From Alphaproteobacteria bacterium (lineage in GTDB: Bacteria > Pseudomonadota > Alphaproteobacteria > CAAHEQ01 > UBA3637): a stretch of DNA of 64,000 bases. Every line of letters begins with the position of its first letter. Position 1 is the first letter of the stretch. The position numbers and the translations under genes were made by a program. Below the pieces are notes generated by a model that worked only from the letters and a program-made list of their open reading frames with translations, had not been told where the DNA came from and did no database searches. This document shows, in pieces, positions 1 through 8,871 of the stretch. The stretch covers positions 62,001-126,000 of the forward strand of contig JAGCKR010000062.1 in NCBI GenBank assembly GCA_017647405.1, written 5' to 3'.

Positions 1-1
1 A

Positions 2-1330
2 AACATTGATCTTGCACTGGGCCAAATCAAACCATTGGATAAAAAAGAAGGATTGCTCAGGCAAAATGATCTTTTCAAATCCCTTAAATTGCCAAATCGG
101 GCACGCAGTTCTTTTAATAATCTTTTTTTCAATCAGTTTATTCATCAAACAAATCCTAACGATAACACACCGTTATTTTTAAAACGCAAGAGCAGACAAA
201 AAACCATTTATTGCATTAGAAAAGAAGATTTACCTCTTTTCATCAGTCAAAATAAAACAGCACTTTGCGCCATCGGGCTGAGCAACGCGGTTATTGATCA
301 CTTTTTATCAGATCAAAAAATAACGCCGAAAACACCTGAAATGATCACCTTTAGTCAGTTCACAAAAAAGTATCTGCATTCAAATATTCTTTCCTCTTTG
401 TCAAAAGAGATCAGAAAAAAACACTTGCAAGATACGTATGAAACAACGGATGAAAACGGCCAAAAAATTCAAAAACCGATTTTTATAAAAGTCAGAGCCA
501 AAAAAGAGGAAGAACAAAATTATGTGTTTTCCTCTCTGGAAGCCCTGCAAGCTTTTGCACGCCAAAATAAAGAGTTATTTTTATCTCATCATGTTTCGTT
601 ATTTCAATATGAAAATATTTTCAGGAAAATAGATGAAAATATTCCAAAAGGCGAAGCTATTCCCGTTATTGATTTACAGCGAAAATATCATTTCTTTGGC
701 AGAGAACATGTTCATAAAATCCCCTCTTTCATAGGTGAAACATATGAAACAACGGATGAAAACGGTCAAAAAATTCAAAAACCACTTATTGTTATGAAAC
801 GGCAAAAAAGCGGTCATTTAAAATATTATATCTTAAAAGAAGCCGTTTTAATTCTTTTAACACGTCATCAAAAAGAGCTTATGGTGCAAAATACAACACT
901 GAAAGCCATTTTAAAAAACAAACCGATTATTCAGCGAACAGATAGCATGTTAAGTATTGAAAATTTGGCTAGATTTTTAAATTATTCTACGTATCATTAT
1001 CCCAGAATAAGTGCGTTCATTGAAACAAACTGTCTCAATGAAAAGCATATAAATCCCCAAACAAACAAGGAAGAAGATACCTTTGTTTATGCCGCCTGTC
1101 AAAGCGGAACAAATTCCTTAATGATTGAAACTGCCGGCGTTAAAAACTTTATCTCAAAATACGCCAAAGAATTAATCGAATTGGGCGTTTTGCCACAAAA
1201 CATAACAAAAGCCATTTCAAAGGCTACCCTCAATCCAAACTTTAATCAGGAATTTGTTTTACTTCGGCGCCTTCGCCAAAATAAATTTAACGAACAGGCA
1301 CATTTAAAAAAATCACGTATGAAAGACTAA
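2..1330 (+). CDS. Modular repeat protein, family unknown (5' end outside window)
   Basis: The frame is open from the first bases of the window, so the true start lies upstream; the TTG at 35 is only the first possible start inside the window. The visible part holds four modules of about 95-105 residues. Each begins with a helical stretch resembling a helix-turn-helix, continues through a Tyr-Glu-x-Thr-Asp-Glu-Asn-Gly hairpin with a following Lys-Pro-hydrophobic strand, and ends in a helix with Lys-x-Glu-Leu. Modules 2 and 3 share an almost identical 41-base stretch (437-477 and 743-783). It is the first of four same-strand family members spaced 2-22 bases apart, which suggests one operon. No signal peptide can be judged. 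I do not recognise the family; a nucleic-acid-binding array is only a guess from the module shape. Confidence 0.8.
   Translation, partial: NIDLALGQIKPLDKKEGLLRQNDLFKSLKLPNRARSSFNNLFFNQFIHQTNPNDNTPLFLKRKSRQKTIYCIRKEDLPLFISQNKTALCAIGLSNAVIDHFLSDQKITPKTPEMITFSQFTKKYLHSNILSSLSKEIRKKHLQDTYETTDENGQKIQKPIFIKVRAKKEEEQNYVFSSLEALQAFARQNKELFLSHHVSLFQYENIFRKIDENIPKGEAIPVIDLQRKYHFFGREHVHKIPSFIGETYETTDENGQKIQKPLIVMKRQKSGHLKYYILKEAVLILLTRHQKELMVQNTTLKAILKNKPIIQRTDSMLSIENLARFLNYSTYHYPRISAFIETNCLNEKHINPQTNKEEDTFVYAACQSGTNSLMIETAGVKNFISKYAKELIELGVLPQNITKAISKATLNPNFNQEFVLLRRLRQNKFNEQAHLKKSRMKD
437..783 (+). repeat. Duplicated 41-bp module core within the first gene
   Basis: Bases 437-477 and 743-783 are identical apart from one position (C against T in a Gly codon). 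Both encode the Tyr-Glu-Thr-Thr-Asp-Glu-Asn-Gly segment of adjacent modules. Because the flanking modules are much more diverged, this looks like recent gene conversion or local duplication inside the array. Confidence 0.75.
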
Positions 1331-1352
1331 ATTAACCATAAAAGAGCTCATT

Positions 1353-3554
1353 ATGACTAAGCATATCTTAAATTTAAATAAAAACTTTATCAGTATAAAT
1401 GATCTTTGCCTTTTATTCCACAAACAGGCAAAATTTTGTAAAGTTCTTCAAGAATATATCCAACAACAGGCGATTAATGACACCGCCCCCTTTATTTTAA
1501 AAGATAAAACAATCAAACAAATACCCATTTTTCATGTAGGCATGAAAGAAGGTAAAGAATATGGCGTATATCTATTTAAAAAAGCGCTTCCTTTTTTTCT
1601 GAAAAGTCATTTAAACAAATTGATTGAAATCGGTGTTGAAAGAGAACGTATCTATTCGTTATTGAACTGGATTCCAACACTGACGGCTGAAGAAAAAGTT
1701 CAAAAAAGAGATAATCTTGTGCTTCTCAATCAAATTGCAACAAAATTTTCAAATAATACGCATGTTGTTAGCTTATTAACACAATATATTAAAGACAACT
1801 GGTTAACAGATACATATACTTTGCTTAATCCACTCACAAATCAGTCAGAAGAAAAACATATGTTTTGTTTTTCACCCTCTCTTCGTGGGCGTAGCGCTGT
1901 TTACTTATATAAAGAAGCTTTGCCGCACTTTTTAAATAAATATCAACAGGCGCTGAAAGAAAAAAAACTTGAATTAGAGGAACAAAACAATTTTATTTCT
2001 TTGCGCGGGTTATCCGTTCTTCTTGGGAAAAACAACAATGAGAAAGAATTGTTTCAATTTATTCAACAACATCTGGATGAAACATTTGAAATGACAGATA
2101 AAAACGGTTTCACCCGCACGGTCAACCTGTTTAATACCGTTCAACACGGCTCTTGTTTTTATCTGAATATTTATAAACAAGGCCTGCTGCCTTTTATCAA
2201 AAAATATCGCAAAGAATTTGTGGATATGGGATTTTTAATGGCAGATGTTCTTTCAAACGAATTTGATAAAAAAGATTTTATCGCGCATTTTAAACCCTTA
2301 AAATTTTTCATTAAAAAACTATCTTCTGATAAAGAGGTGCAAGAAAAACTTTACCAACTGTTGGAACAAAAATTCAATCAGGAAAAACAAACAGAAGAAA
2401 CTCATCCGTTTTTAGTTAATTACCGCAACACCTTATTCATCAAAAAAACGGCTGTTGCCTCTTTTTTCAAAAGGTATAAGAAAAATCTTTTACAACATGG
2501 GGCCAATAAGGTCAAACTTGAACATTTGGCAAATGAAAAACAAATCCTTCAAAAAACAGAGGAAATGATTTCATTTCGCGAATGCTGTTCTCGTTTAAAA
2601 ACCAGTCCATATAAAATCAAATCCCTTCTAACTTTGATAAGAAAATATATTGAAACAGAAACGTTTTTACCTTCCGCTTCTTCAAAAAAAGAAGAAAAAA
2701 CATTCGTTTACTGCAAAAATTCCAGCGTTTTTAGCTATATGTTTAAAAATGAAGTGGCACTCAACGCCTTTTTAAAAAACCATAAAGAAGAACTGATGGA
2801 ACTTGGCTTTAAAAAAGAATTTATTGAACAAATTTCAGGCGAAAAATCATATCCGCATATCACGGATGATTTTATCTTTTTAAGCGATTTAAAATCATTC
2901 TTGCATGTTGAGAATCCAAATTTTCATACGTATATTTTGGAAAACTGCCTTGATCAAACATATGAAGAAATATCCTCAACCGGCCAAAAAACATCAAAGC
3001 CAATGTTTTTATATATGCAAGGCAAACGCATAGGATTCGGCGGATATGCCATAGATAAAAAAGCATTAAAACAATTTGTTTCAACTTGTGCTCAACCCTT
3101 AAAAATCAGACAAGCCGTTCAAGAAGCCATTTTCTTTGAAAAACCGATTGAACTGAAAAAAGAAACATATGTAACCATCCCTATTTTAACAGAAAGTTTG
3201 GGAATGTCCTCAAAGCGCGCGCCTCTTTTTATAAAAGAGCTCAAAAATAAATTTATCCATGATACAGCCTTGGTCCCAACAGCTAATGGCCCACTTCATT
3301 GCCCTATATTTAATTACGGATATACCCAAAGCGGGCAGATAACTTTATATATCGACACAACGCATTTAATTTCTTTTGTGGAAAAAAGAAAAAATGACCT
3401 GATTAAAATCGGATTTAAAGAAGAAAAATTGAATGCACTGATTCAACACACGCAAACAAATCCTCTTTTTATTTTGAATAAAGATCGACTGCTGCGCTTA
3501 AAAAAACAGATATATCTAAACAACCACCCAACCAACAGGCAAAAAGGAAACTAA
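1353..3554 (+). CDS. Seven-module repeat protein, family unknown
   Basis: This 733-residue protein consists of about seven modules beginning near residues 12, 120, 212, 308, 405, 506 and 606. A typical module has a 'hydrophobic-Ser-Leu' opening helix pair, then Leu-Asp-x-Thr-Tyr/Phe-Glu, a turn, a Pro-x-Phe strand, a Tyr-hydrophobic strand and a helix ending near Glu-Leu-x-x-x-Gly. It lacks a signal peptide and clear membrane segments and is rich in Lys, so it is probably cytoplasmic or exported by a leaderless route. It is colinear, module by module, with the 724-residue protein at 22051-24225, including an ending with a Phe-x-Leu-Asn-like motif. The ATG at 1353 follows a weak AAGAG. Function unknown; an array of winged-helix-like units is inference only. 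Confidence 0.85.
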   Translation: MTKHILNLNKNFISINDLCLLFHKQAKFCKVLQEYIQQQAINDTAPFILKDKTIKQIPIFHVGMKEGKEYGVYLFKKALPFFLKSHLNKLIEIGVERERIYSLLNWIPTLTAEEKVQKRDNLVLLNQIATKFSNNTHVVSLLTQYIKDNWLTDTYTLLNPLTNQSEEKHMFCFSPSLRGRSAVYLYKEALPHFLNKYQQALKEKKLELEEQNNFISLRGLSVLLGKNNNEKELFQFIQQHLDETFEMTDKNGFTRTVNLFNTVQHGSCFYLNIYKQGLLPFIKKYRKEFVDMGFLMADVLSNEFDKKDFIAHFKPLKFFIKKLSSDKEVQEKLYQLLEQKFNQEKQTEETHPFLVNYRNTLFIKKTAVASFFKRYKKNLLQHGANKVKLEHLANEKQILQKTEEMISFRECCSRLKTSPYKIKSLLTLIRKYIETETFLPSASSKKEEKTFVYCKNSSVFSYMFKNEVALNAFLKNHKEELMELGFKKEFIEQISGEKSYPHITDDFIFLSDLKSFLHVENPNFHTYILENCLDQTYEEISSTGQKTSKPMFLYMQGKRIGFGGYAIDKKALKQFVSTCAQPLKIRQAVQEAIFFEKPIELKKETYVTIPILTESLGMSSKRAPLFIKELKNKFIHDTALVPTANGPLHCPIFNYGYTQSGQITLYIDTTHLISFVEKRKNDLIKIGFKEEKLNALIQHTQTNPLFILNKDRLLRLKKQIYLNNHPTNRQKGN

Positions 3555-3556
3555 TC

Positions 3557-3958
3557 ATGCACGCCTATCCGTCAACCGATTTATATATCGTTTCTTCCAA
3601 AGGAACCTTGATTCCTTTAAATTCATTTGCACAATCTGTTGGAGCTCCTCAAAGCCTTGTGGACTATATCCATACCAAGGCATCAACTGATTTTAAAGAA
3701 GATTTTCTCGGCGATAAACCGGCACTTGCCTATATTCAAACAAACCAAAATAAATCAGATATTTATATTTACACTGCTGAAATTAAAAACTTTGTTAAAC
3801 GCCATTTTCTTTTACTTCAACTGCTCGGTTTAAAAAGAAAAATGGCAGAAAGGCTCTCAGCATCCGATTCCCTTGATTCTCAAAGGATTTTAAACGCCTT
3901 AAAAATCACGGCAAATAACCCTTTATCTTTAAACAAAAATTCTCGCGAAAACGCATAA
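3557..3958 (+). CDS. Single-module member of the repeat family
   Basis: This 133-residue protein corresponds to one module of the neighbouring multi-module proteins: an opening Leu-Ile-Pro-Leu-Asn helix segment, a Tyr-Ile-His-Thr helix, a short beta hairpin containing Phe-Leu-Gly-Asp-Lys-Pro, a Tyr-Ile-Tyr strand, and a closing Lys-Asn-Phe-Val helix. Its tail (Asn-Asn-Pro-Leu-Ser-Leu-Asn) resembles the tails of the long paralogues. The ATG lies two bases after the previous stop and is preceded by AAAAGGA, so it is probably translated from the same message. It may represent the minimal functional unit or a remnant of a longer copy. Function unknown. Confidence 0.75.
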   Translation: MHAYPSTDLYIVSSKGTLIPLNSFAQSVGAPQSLVDYIHTKASTDFKEDFLGDKPALAYIQTNQNKSDIYIYTAEIKNFVKRHFLLLQLLGLKRKMAERLSASDSLDSQRILNALKITANNPLSLNKNSRENA

Positions 3959-3973
3959 ACAAAAGGAATTCTT

Positions 3974-5908
3974 ATGTCTTCAGCTGCTTATACTCTTCAA
4001 CTGATTCAATCAAAACAAATAACGCTTAACGATTTTGAAAAAGCGCCTAATTCATGCTTGCCTCTTGCCGAATTATACCGCTGGCTTGAACTTGACAAAG
4101 AAGCGGCGCCGCAATTACATTCTTTTATCACTCAAAACTGTTTGGGTAATTCTTACGAATCTCATCGCCCCTGTTTTAAAATTTTACTCAACTCAAAGGA
4201 TAAACCAACTCTTTATATCGTTGAAAAAGCAGTTAACTGGTTTTTAACAACTTATCGCTTAAAACTGAAAGAAATAGGTGTTTCAGATGAAACCATTGAA
4301 ACTGTTATAAAAAGATTTCAACCGCAAAAAAGAAAAGAAAATTCTTTAACGGTTCAAAATATTCTTCGTCCATTTAAAAAGACCGGAGAAAAATTTAAAT
4401 ATCATCTTTTGCCAAGAAAAGTAATTGAAGCCATGCTCAAAGAAACAATAACAGACGAACAAGGCATTGAAAAACCATTGGTTTATTATATCACAATCGC
4501 TAACAAAATGCATCCCACCATTGATAAAGAAAATATGCCTATTCTCATTGAAAAATATGGTCAAAATTTTGGATTAGATGAAGAAATGATTCAAAAAATC
4601 GTTCATTTGGTTGATTTACCCGAAATAACAAAAGAAATGATTGATTTAACCACTTTTTCAAAAACAACCCATTCAAGTGACAGCTTTATGCACTGGTTCA
4701 AAAACAATGCCTTTTACTTTTTTAAAGAGGATTTTGAAGGTGATCAGCCAACGCTTTTAAAAGCAAAAACAGATAACATGGCTGAAACCATTTGTTTCAA
4801 TCAAAACAAAATACCCGCTTTTATTCAAAAACATAAAGACTTATTGATTATGCATGGATTTAATCCCAAAGCGGCTCAACAAATACTTAATGAAAAACAA
4901 GAAACGCATCAAGAAGTGCAACCATTTCCCTGCCTGCTAATCAGCAGTTTTTCCCAAAATCTTGGAAAAGCAACCGCCTTCATTCCCAAACTCAAAGAAT
5001 TTATTCTTTCTGAATGTATGGATGATATGTTTTCACTTAACGTCAATAATCAACAAGAAATTCAAGCCCCGATTTTCTTATATTATAAAAGTTTCCATGG
5101 CGAAAAAACACTATATGTTTATGAACAAGGCATGCCGGACTTTGTGAACAAACACGTTCAAGACCTTTTAAATATGGGCATTTCATTTCAAAATTTGAAT
5201 CAAATTTTGGATACAAAGAAAATGGCTTTTTCTCAAAAAAATGATTTATGGACCTTGAAAGATTTTTATTTACACAGTTTTTCCCCTCTTTCAGAAAAAG
5301 AATTCAATGCCGTTTTAGCCGAGCATTTGAACGATACATTTCACCTATATCAAAAAGACGGCTCTTGCCAAAAACTGAATATGTTTGTTCAAACACCTGA
5401 TTCAAAAAATCCGATTAAAGTGATGACGGCAGCCCTCCCTATCATTCTGAATAAAACAAAAGATAAACTTGGATTAACCAATTTGGATTGCGATCGCATC
5501 ATCAGTTTATCATTGATGGATGAATTACCGCCTATCATTGAACCGCACTATTTTGCAAAAGTTCTTGAAATACCACCTCAAAATGTCGAAAAATTTATTA
5601 ACCTGTTTAAAAATCCAAATAACAGAGCTTACCGCCAATATTTTCCCGATCGATCTAAAAAAGTTATTCCGATTATTGGTTATTATCGGTTCAAAACATA
5701 TGGATTACAAGCAGGTCTTTATAAAAAAAATCTGCCGTTTTGCTTAAAAATGCTTCAAGATGAATTAATTGAATTGGGAGCAAATCCTAACATGATTCAA
5801 AATCTCAAACAATTAAAAGCTTTTGAAATTATCCCCCTTATTGTCAGCAAACACACCATCTATCACAATAATCCGTTTAAAAACAACCCCAATAGACAAA
5901 AAGAATAG
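3974..5908 (+). CDS. Six-module repeat protein, family unknown
   Basis: The 644-residue product shows about six modules starting near residues 26, 123, 222, 320, 427 and 519. It follows the family pattern (helical opening, hairpin with Pro-x-Phe/Leu, Leu-Tyr-Val strand, closing helix with Leu-x-x-Gly), but individual modules are strongly diverged and the second and sixth are hard to delimit. The start at 3974 has an AAAAGGA site. It is the last gene of the four-gene run; a uvrA promoter follows immediately. There are no Cys clusters, catalytic motifs or membrane helices that I can identify. Confidence 0.82.
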   Translation: MSSAAYTLQLIQSKQITLNDFEKAPNSCLPLAELYRWLELDKEAAPQLHSFITQNCLGNSYESHRPCFKILLNSKDKPTLYIVEKAVNWFLTTYRLKLKEIGVSDETIETVIKRFQPQKRKENSLTVQNILRPFKKTGEKFKYHLLPRKVIEAMLKETITDEQGIEKPLVYYITIANKMHPTIDKENMPILIEKYGQNFGLDEEMIQKIVHLVDLPEITKEMIDLTTFSKTTHSSDSFMHWFKNNAFYFFKEDFEGDQPTLLKAKTDNMAETICFNQNKIPAFIQKHKDLLIMHGFNPKAAQQILNEKQETHQEVQPFPCLLISSFSQNLGKATAFIPKLKEFILSECMDDMFSLNVNNQQEIQAPIFLYYKSFHGEKTLYVYEQGMPDFVNKHVQDLLNMGISFQNLNQILDTKKMAFSQKNDLWTLKDFYLHSFSPLSEKEFNAVLAEHLNDTFHLYQKDGSCQKLNMFVQTPDSKNPIKVMTAALPIILNKTKDKLGLTNLDCDRIISLSLMDELPPIIEPHYFAKVLEIPPQNVEKFINLFKNPNNRAYRQYFPDRSKKVIPIIGYYRFKTYGLQAGLYKKNLPFCLKMLQDELIELGANPNMIQNLKQLKAFEIIPLIVSKHTIYHNNPFKNNPNRQKE

Positions 5909-5922
5909 CTTTTAAAAAGTAT

Positions 5923-5951
5923 TTGAAATTTATATAAATTTTAGGTATAAT
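5923..5951 (+). promoter_or_regulatory. Sigma70-type promoter of uvrA
   Basis: TTGAAA (5923-5928), a 17-base spacer and TATAAT (5946-5951) lie 33 bases ahead of the uvrA start. No LexA-type palindrome was noticed nearby. Confidence 0.75.
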
Positions 5952-5983
5952 AAGCCACCTTTGTTTTTTTTGGAGAAAGAAAA

Positions 5984-8776
5984 ATGAAAAAGTTTATTTC
6001 CATTCGCGGCGCCAAAGAGCATAATCTTAAAAATATTGATGTTGATATCCCCAAAAATCAATTAGTTGTGATTACGGGGCTTTCAGGATCAGGCAAATCC
6101 TCTTTGGCTTTTGACACAATCTATGCCGAAGGCCAACGCCGTTACGTGGAAAGTTTATCGGCTTATGCGCGTCAATTCTTGGATTTGATGAAAAAACCGG
6201 ATGTTGATTCGATTGAAGGTCTTTCACCAGCTATTTCGATTGAGCAAAAAACAACCGCCAAAAATCCCCGATCCACTGTTGGCACCATCACCGAGATTTA
6301 TGACTATATGCGCCTTTTATGGGCGCGGGTTGGAACACCCTATTCTCCGGCAACCGGTTTACCAATTGAAGCGCAAAGCGCCTCGCAAATAACCGAAACC
6401 ATTTTAAAAAATCCGGAAGGAACAAAACTGCTGATTTTAGCGCCGGTGGTGCGAGACAGAAAAGGCGAATATAAAAAAGAAATTGCCGAGTGGCAAAAAA
6501 AAGGCTTTGTCCGTCTTCAAGTCAATGGCGAAATTTACCCCATTGAAGAAACACCGGAACTTGATAAAAATAAAAAACAAAATATCAGTGTTGTTGTTGA
6601 CCGCTTAGCCATTAAAGATGACATCGAGTCACGCTTGGCACAATCCGTTGAAAAAGCTCTTTCATTAGCAGATGGCCTTGTTATTGTTCAAAACCATGAA
6701 ACAAAAGAAGAAAAACTTTATTCCGAAAAACTCTCCTGTCCCGTCAGCGGATTCACGATTAAGGATTTAGAGCCCTCTTTATTTTCCTTTAACAATCCGC
6801 AAGGCGCCTGCCCTGTTTGTTCCGGCCTTGGATTCAAGCTTTATATCGATCCTGAAAAAGTGATTCCCGATCCGATTAAATCCATCCGCCAGGGCGCCAT
6901 TAAACCATGGAGCAACGGCAATGGAGAAATGTTTCAATGGTATGATACCATTTTAAAAAATATGCTCCAAAGCGTTCAAGTGGATATTGATACGCCATGG
7001 GTGAAATTACCGGAAGACGTCAAACAAGGCATTTTATATGGCATGAAAGGGAAAATCCGCTCTTTTGAAGGGGTTATCCCAAACATGGAGCGCCGTTTTA
7101 TGGAAACAAGTTCCGATTGGATGCGCGAAGAACTTTCCAAATACCAATCAAATTCCGTTTGTGAACATTGTCATGGCGATCGCCTGCGTCTTGAAGCATT
7201 ATCCGTTAAAATTATGGGGAAAAATATCTCAGAGGCCACTCATACCTCCATTAAGGAAGCCAAAGATTGGTTTGGAAAAATTTATGACTCTCTTTCACCA
7301 CAAAAACAAACCATCGCCTCGCGGATTTTAAAAGAAATTAACGACCGCCTTGCCTTCTTAAATAATGTGGGGCTTGGCTATCTGTCATTAGACCGCATGA
7401 GTGGCACCCTTTCCGGTGGCGAATCTCAACGCATTCGTCTGGCCAGTCAAATCGGTTCGGGACTCACCGGCGTTCTTTATGTTTTGGATGAACCCTCTAT
7501 CGGCCTGCATCAACGTGATAATGATAAGTTATTGGAAACACTGATTCATCTGAAAAACCTCGGCAACACGGTTATCGTTGTTGAACATGATGAAGATGCC
7601 ATTAAAGCTGCTGATTATATTTTGGATATCGGACCGGAAGCCGGTCGTCATGGCGGACATATCGTTGCGCAAGGAACGCCGAAAGACATTATGGATAACC
7701 CTATTTCAACAACCGGGCAATTTTTATCCGGTATGCGCAAAATCATCATTCCGAAAACAAGAAGAATTGGAAACGGCAAATTCATTGAAATTCAAGGGGC
7801 CAAAACCAATAACCTCAAAAATGTTGATGTAAAAATCCCATTGGGAACTTTTACCTGCGTCACCGGTGTTTCCGGCGGGGGCAAATCTTCTCTTGTGATT
7901 GAAACGCTTTATAAGGGGCTGAATAAACTGATTAACCATTCCAGTGACACACCGGGGGCTTACACGCGCATTCAAGGAATGGGCTATATCGATAAAATCA
8001 TTGATATTGACCAAAGCCCAATCGGACGCACACCTCGTTCCAATCCGGCTACATATACCGGCATGTTTTCAACCATCAGAGATTGGTTTGCCGGTCTTCC
8101 TGAAGCAAAAGTCAGGGGATATAAAGCCGGTCGTTTTTCATTTAATGTCAAAGGTGGCCGATGTGAATCTTGCTCAGGTGACGGTGTTATTAAAATTGAA
8201 ATGCACTTTTTACCGGATGTTTATGTGGCTTGTGATACTTGTAAAGGCAAACGCTATAATAAAGAAACGCTGGAAGTTACCTATAAAGATAAATCCATTG
8301 CTGATGTATTGGAAATGACGGTAGATGAAGCAGCCGAGTTTTTTGATCATATCCCCAGCATTAAAGATAAATGCGCTCTGTTGAAAAAAGTGGGACTTGG
8401 CTATATTTCGCTCGGTCAATCAGCGGTCACATTATCCGGCGGTGAAGCGCAACGCATCAAGCTTTCAAAGGAACTGGCCAGAAAAAGCACCGGCAAAACG
8501 CTTTATATTTTGGATGAACCGACAACCGGTCTTCACTTTGCCGATGTTCAAAAACTGTTGGAAGTTTTGCATGCCCTTGTGGAACAAGGCAACACCGTTG
8601 TTGTGATTGAACATAATCTAGATGTGATCAAAACCGCAGATTATATCATTGATATGGGGCCGGAAGGTGGCGACGGCGGTGGTGAAGTGGTGGTAACGGG
8701 AACGCCGGAAGAAGTGGCGCAAGTTGAAAGAAGTTATACCGGTCATTACCTTAAAAAGATTTTAAGCAAAGGATAA
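5984..8776 (+). CDS. uvrA: Excinuclease ABC subunit A
   Basis: UvrA is the DNA-damage sensor of nucleotide excision repair; as a dimer it loads UvrB on lesions. The 930-residue length is normal. Two ABC ATPase modules are visible: Walker A Gly-Leu-Ser-Gly-Ser-Gly-Lys-Ser-Ser at residues 32-40 and Gly-Val-Ser-Gly-Gly-Gly-Lys-Ser-Ser near 628, with LSGGE signatures near 476 and 817. CxxC zinc-binding pairs are seen near 276 (CPVCSG), in the CEHCHGDR segment and near 727-755 (CESCSG, CDTCKG). The ATG at 5984 follows GGAGAAAG. The gene has its own promoter and is followed by the leuS promoter, so it looks monocistronic. Confidence 0.98.
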   Translation: MKKFISIRGAKEHNLKNIDVDIPKNQLVVITGLSGSGKSSLAFDTIYAEGQRRYVESLSAYARQFLDLMKKPDVDSIEGLSPAISIEQKTTAKNPRSTVGTITEIYDYMRLLWARVGTPYSPATGLPIEAQSASQITETILKNPEGTKLLILAPVVRDRKGEYKKEIAEWQKKGFVRLQVNGEIYPIEETPELDKNKKQNISVVVDRLAIKDDIESRLAQSVEKALSLADGLVIVQNHETKEEKLYSEKLSCPVSGFTIKDLEPSLFSFNNPQGACPVCSGLGFKLYIDPEKVIPDPIKSIRQGAIKPWSNGNGEMFQWYDTILKNMLQSVQVDIDTPWVKLPEDVKQGILYGMKGKIRSFEGVIPNMERRFMETSSDWMREELSKYQSNSVCEHCHGDRLRLEALSVKIMGKNISEATHTSIKEAKDWFGKIYDSLSPQKQTIASRILKEINDRLAFLNNVGLGYLSLDRMSGTLSGGESQRIRLASQIGSGLTGVLYVLDEPSIGLHQRDNDKLLETLIHLKNLGNTVIVVEHDEDAIKAADYILDIGPEAGRHGGHIVAQGTPKDIMDNPISTTGQFLSGMRKIIIPKTRRIGNGKFIEIQGAKTNNLKNVDVKIPLGTFTCVTGVSGGGKSSLVIETLYKGLNKLINHSSDTPGAYTRIQGMGYIDKIIDIDQSPIGRTPRSNPATYTGMFSTIRDWFAGLPEAKVRGYKAGRFSFNVKGGRCESCSGDGVIKIEMHFLPDVYVACDTCKGKRYNKETLEVTYKDKSIADVLEMTVDEAAEFFDHIPSIKDKCALLKKVGLGYISLGQSAVTLSGGEAQRIKLSKELARKSTGKTLYILDEPTTGLHFADVQKLLEVLHALVEQGNTVVVIEHNLDVIKTADYIIDMGPEGGDGGGEVVVTGTPEEVAQVERSYTGHYLKKILSKG

Positions 8777-8794
8777 GAATTTCTTATTTTATCT

Positions 8795-8823
8795 TTGACT
8801 TTTGGCTTGTTTAAGCGTATGAT
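8795..8823 (+). promoter_or_regulatory. Sigma70-type promoter of leuS
   Basis: TTGACT (8795-8800), 17 bases, TATGAT (8818-8823). The leader is only about 40 bases, too short for a T-box or a leader-peptide attenuator. Confidence 0.75.
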
Positions 8824-8871
8824 ATTCACTACAAAATAATTTTTTAACCAACAAGAAACATGAGAGGTCTT

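Noticed and set aside
8777-8871. T-box or attenuator before leuS
   Set aside because: The leader after the promoter is about 40 bases and has no terminator or antiterminator structure.
8860-8871. Earlier ATG for leuS
   Set aside because: GAGAGG is placed correctly for the ATG at 8872 and lies inside the coding sequence of the longer version.
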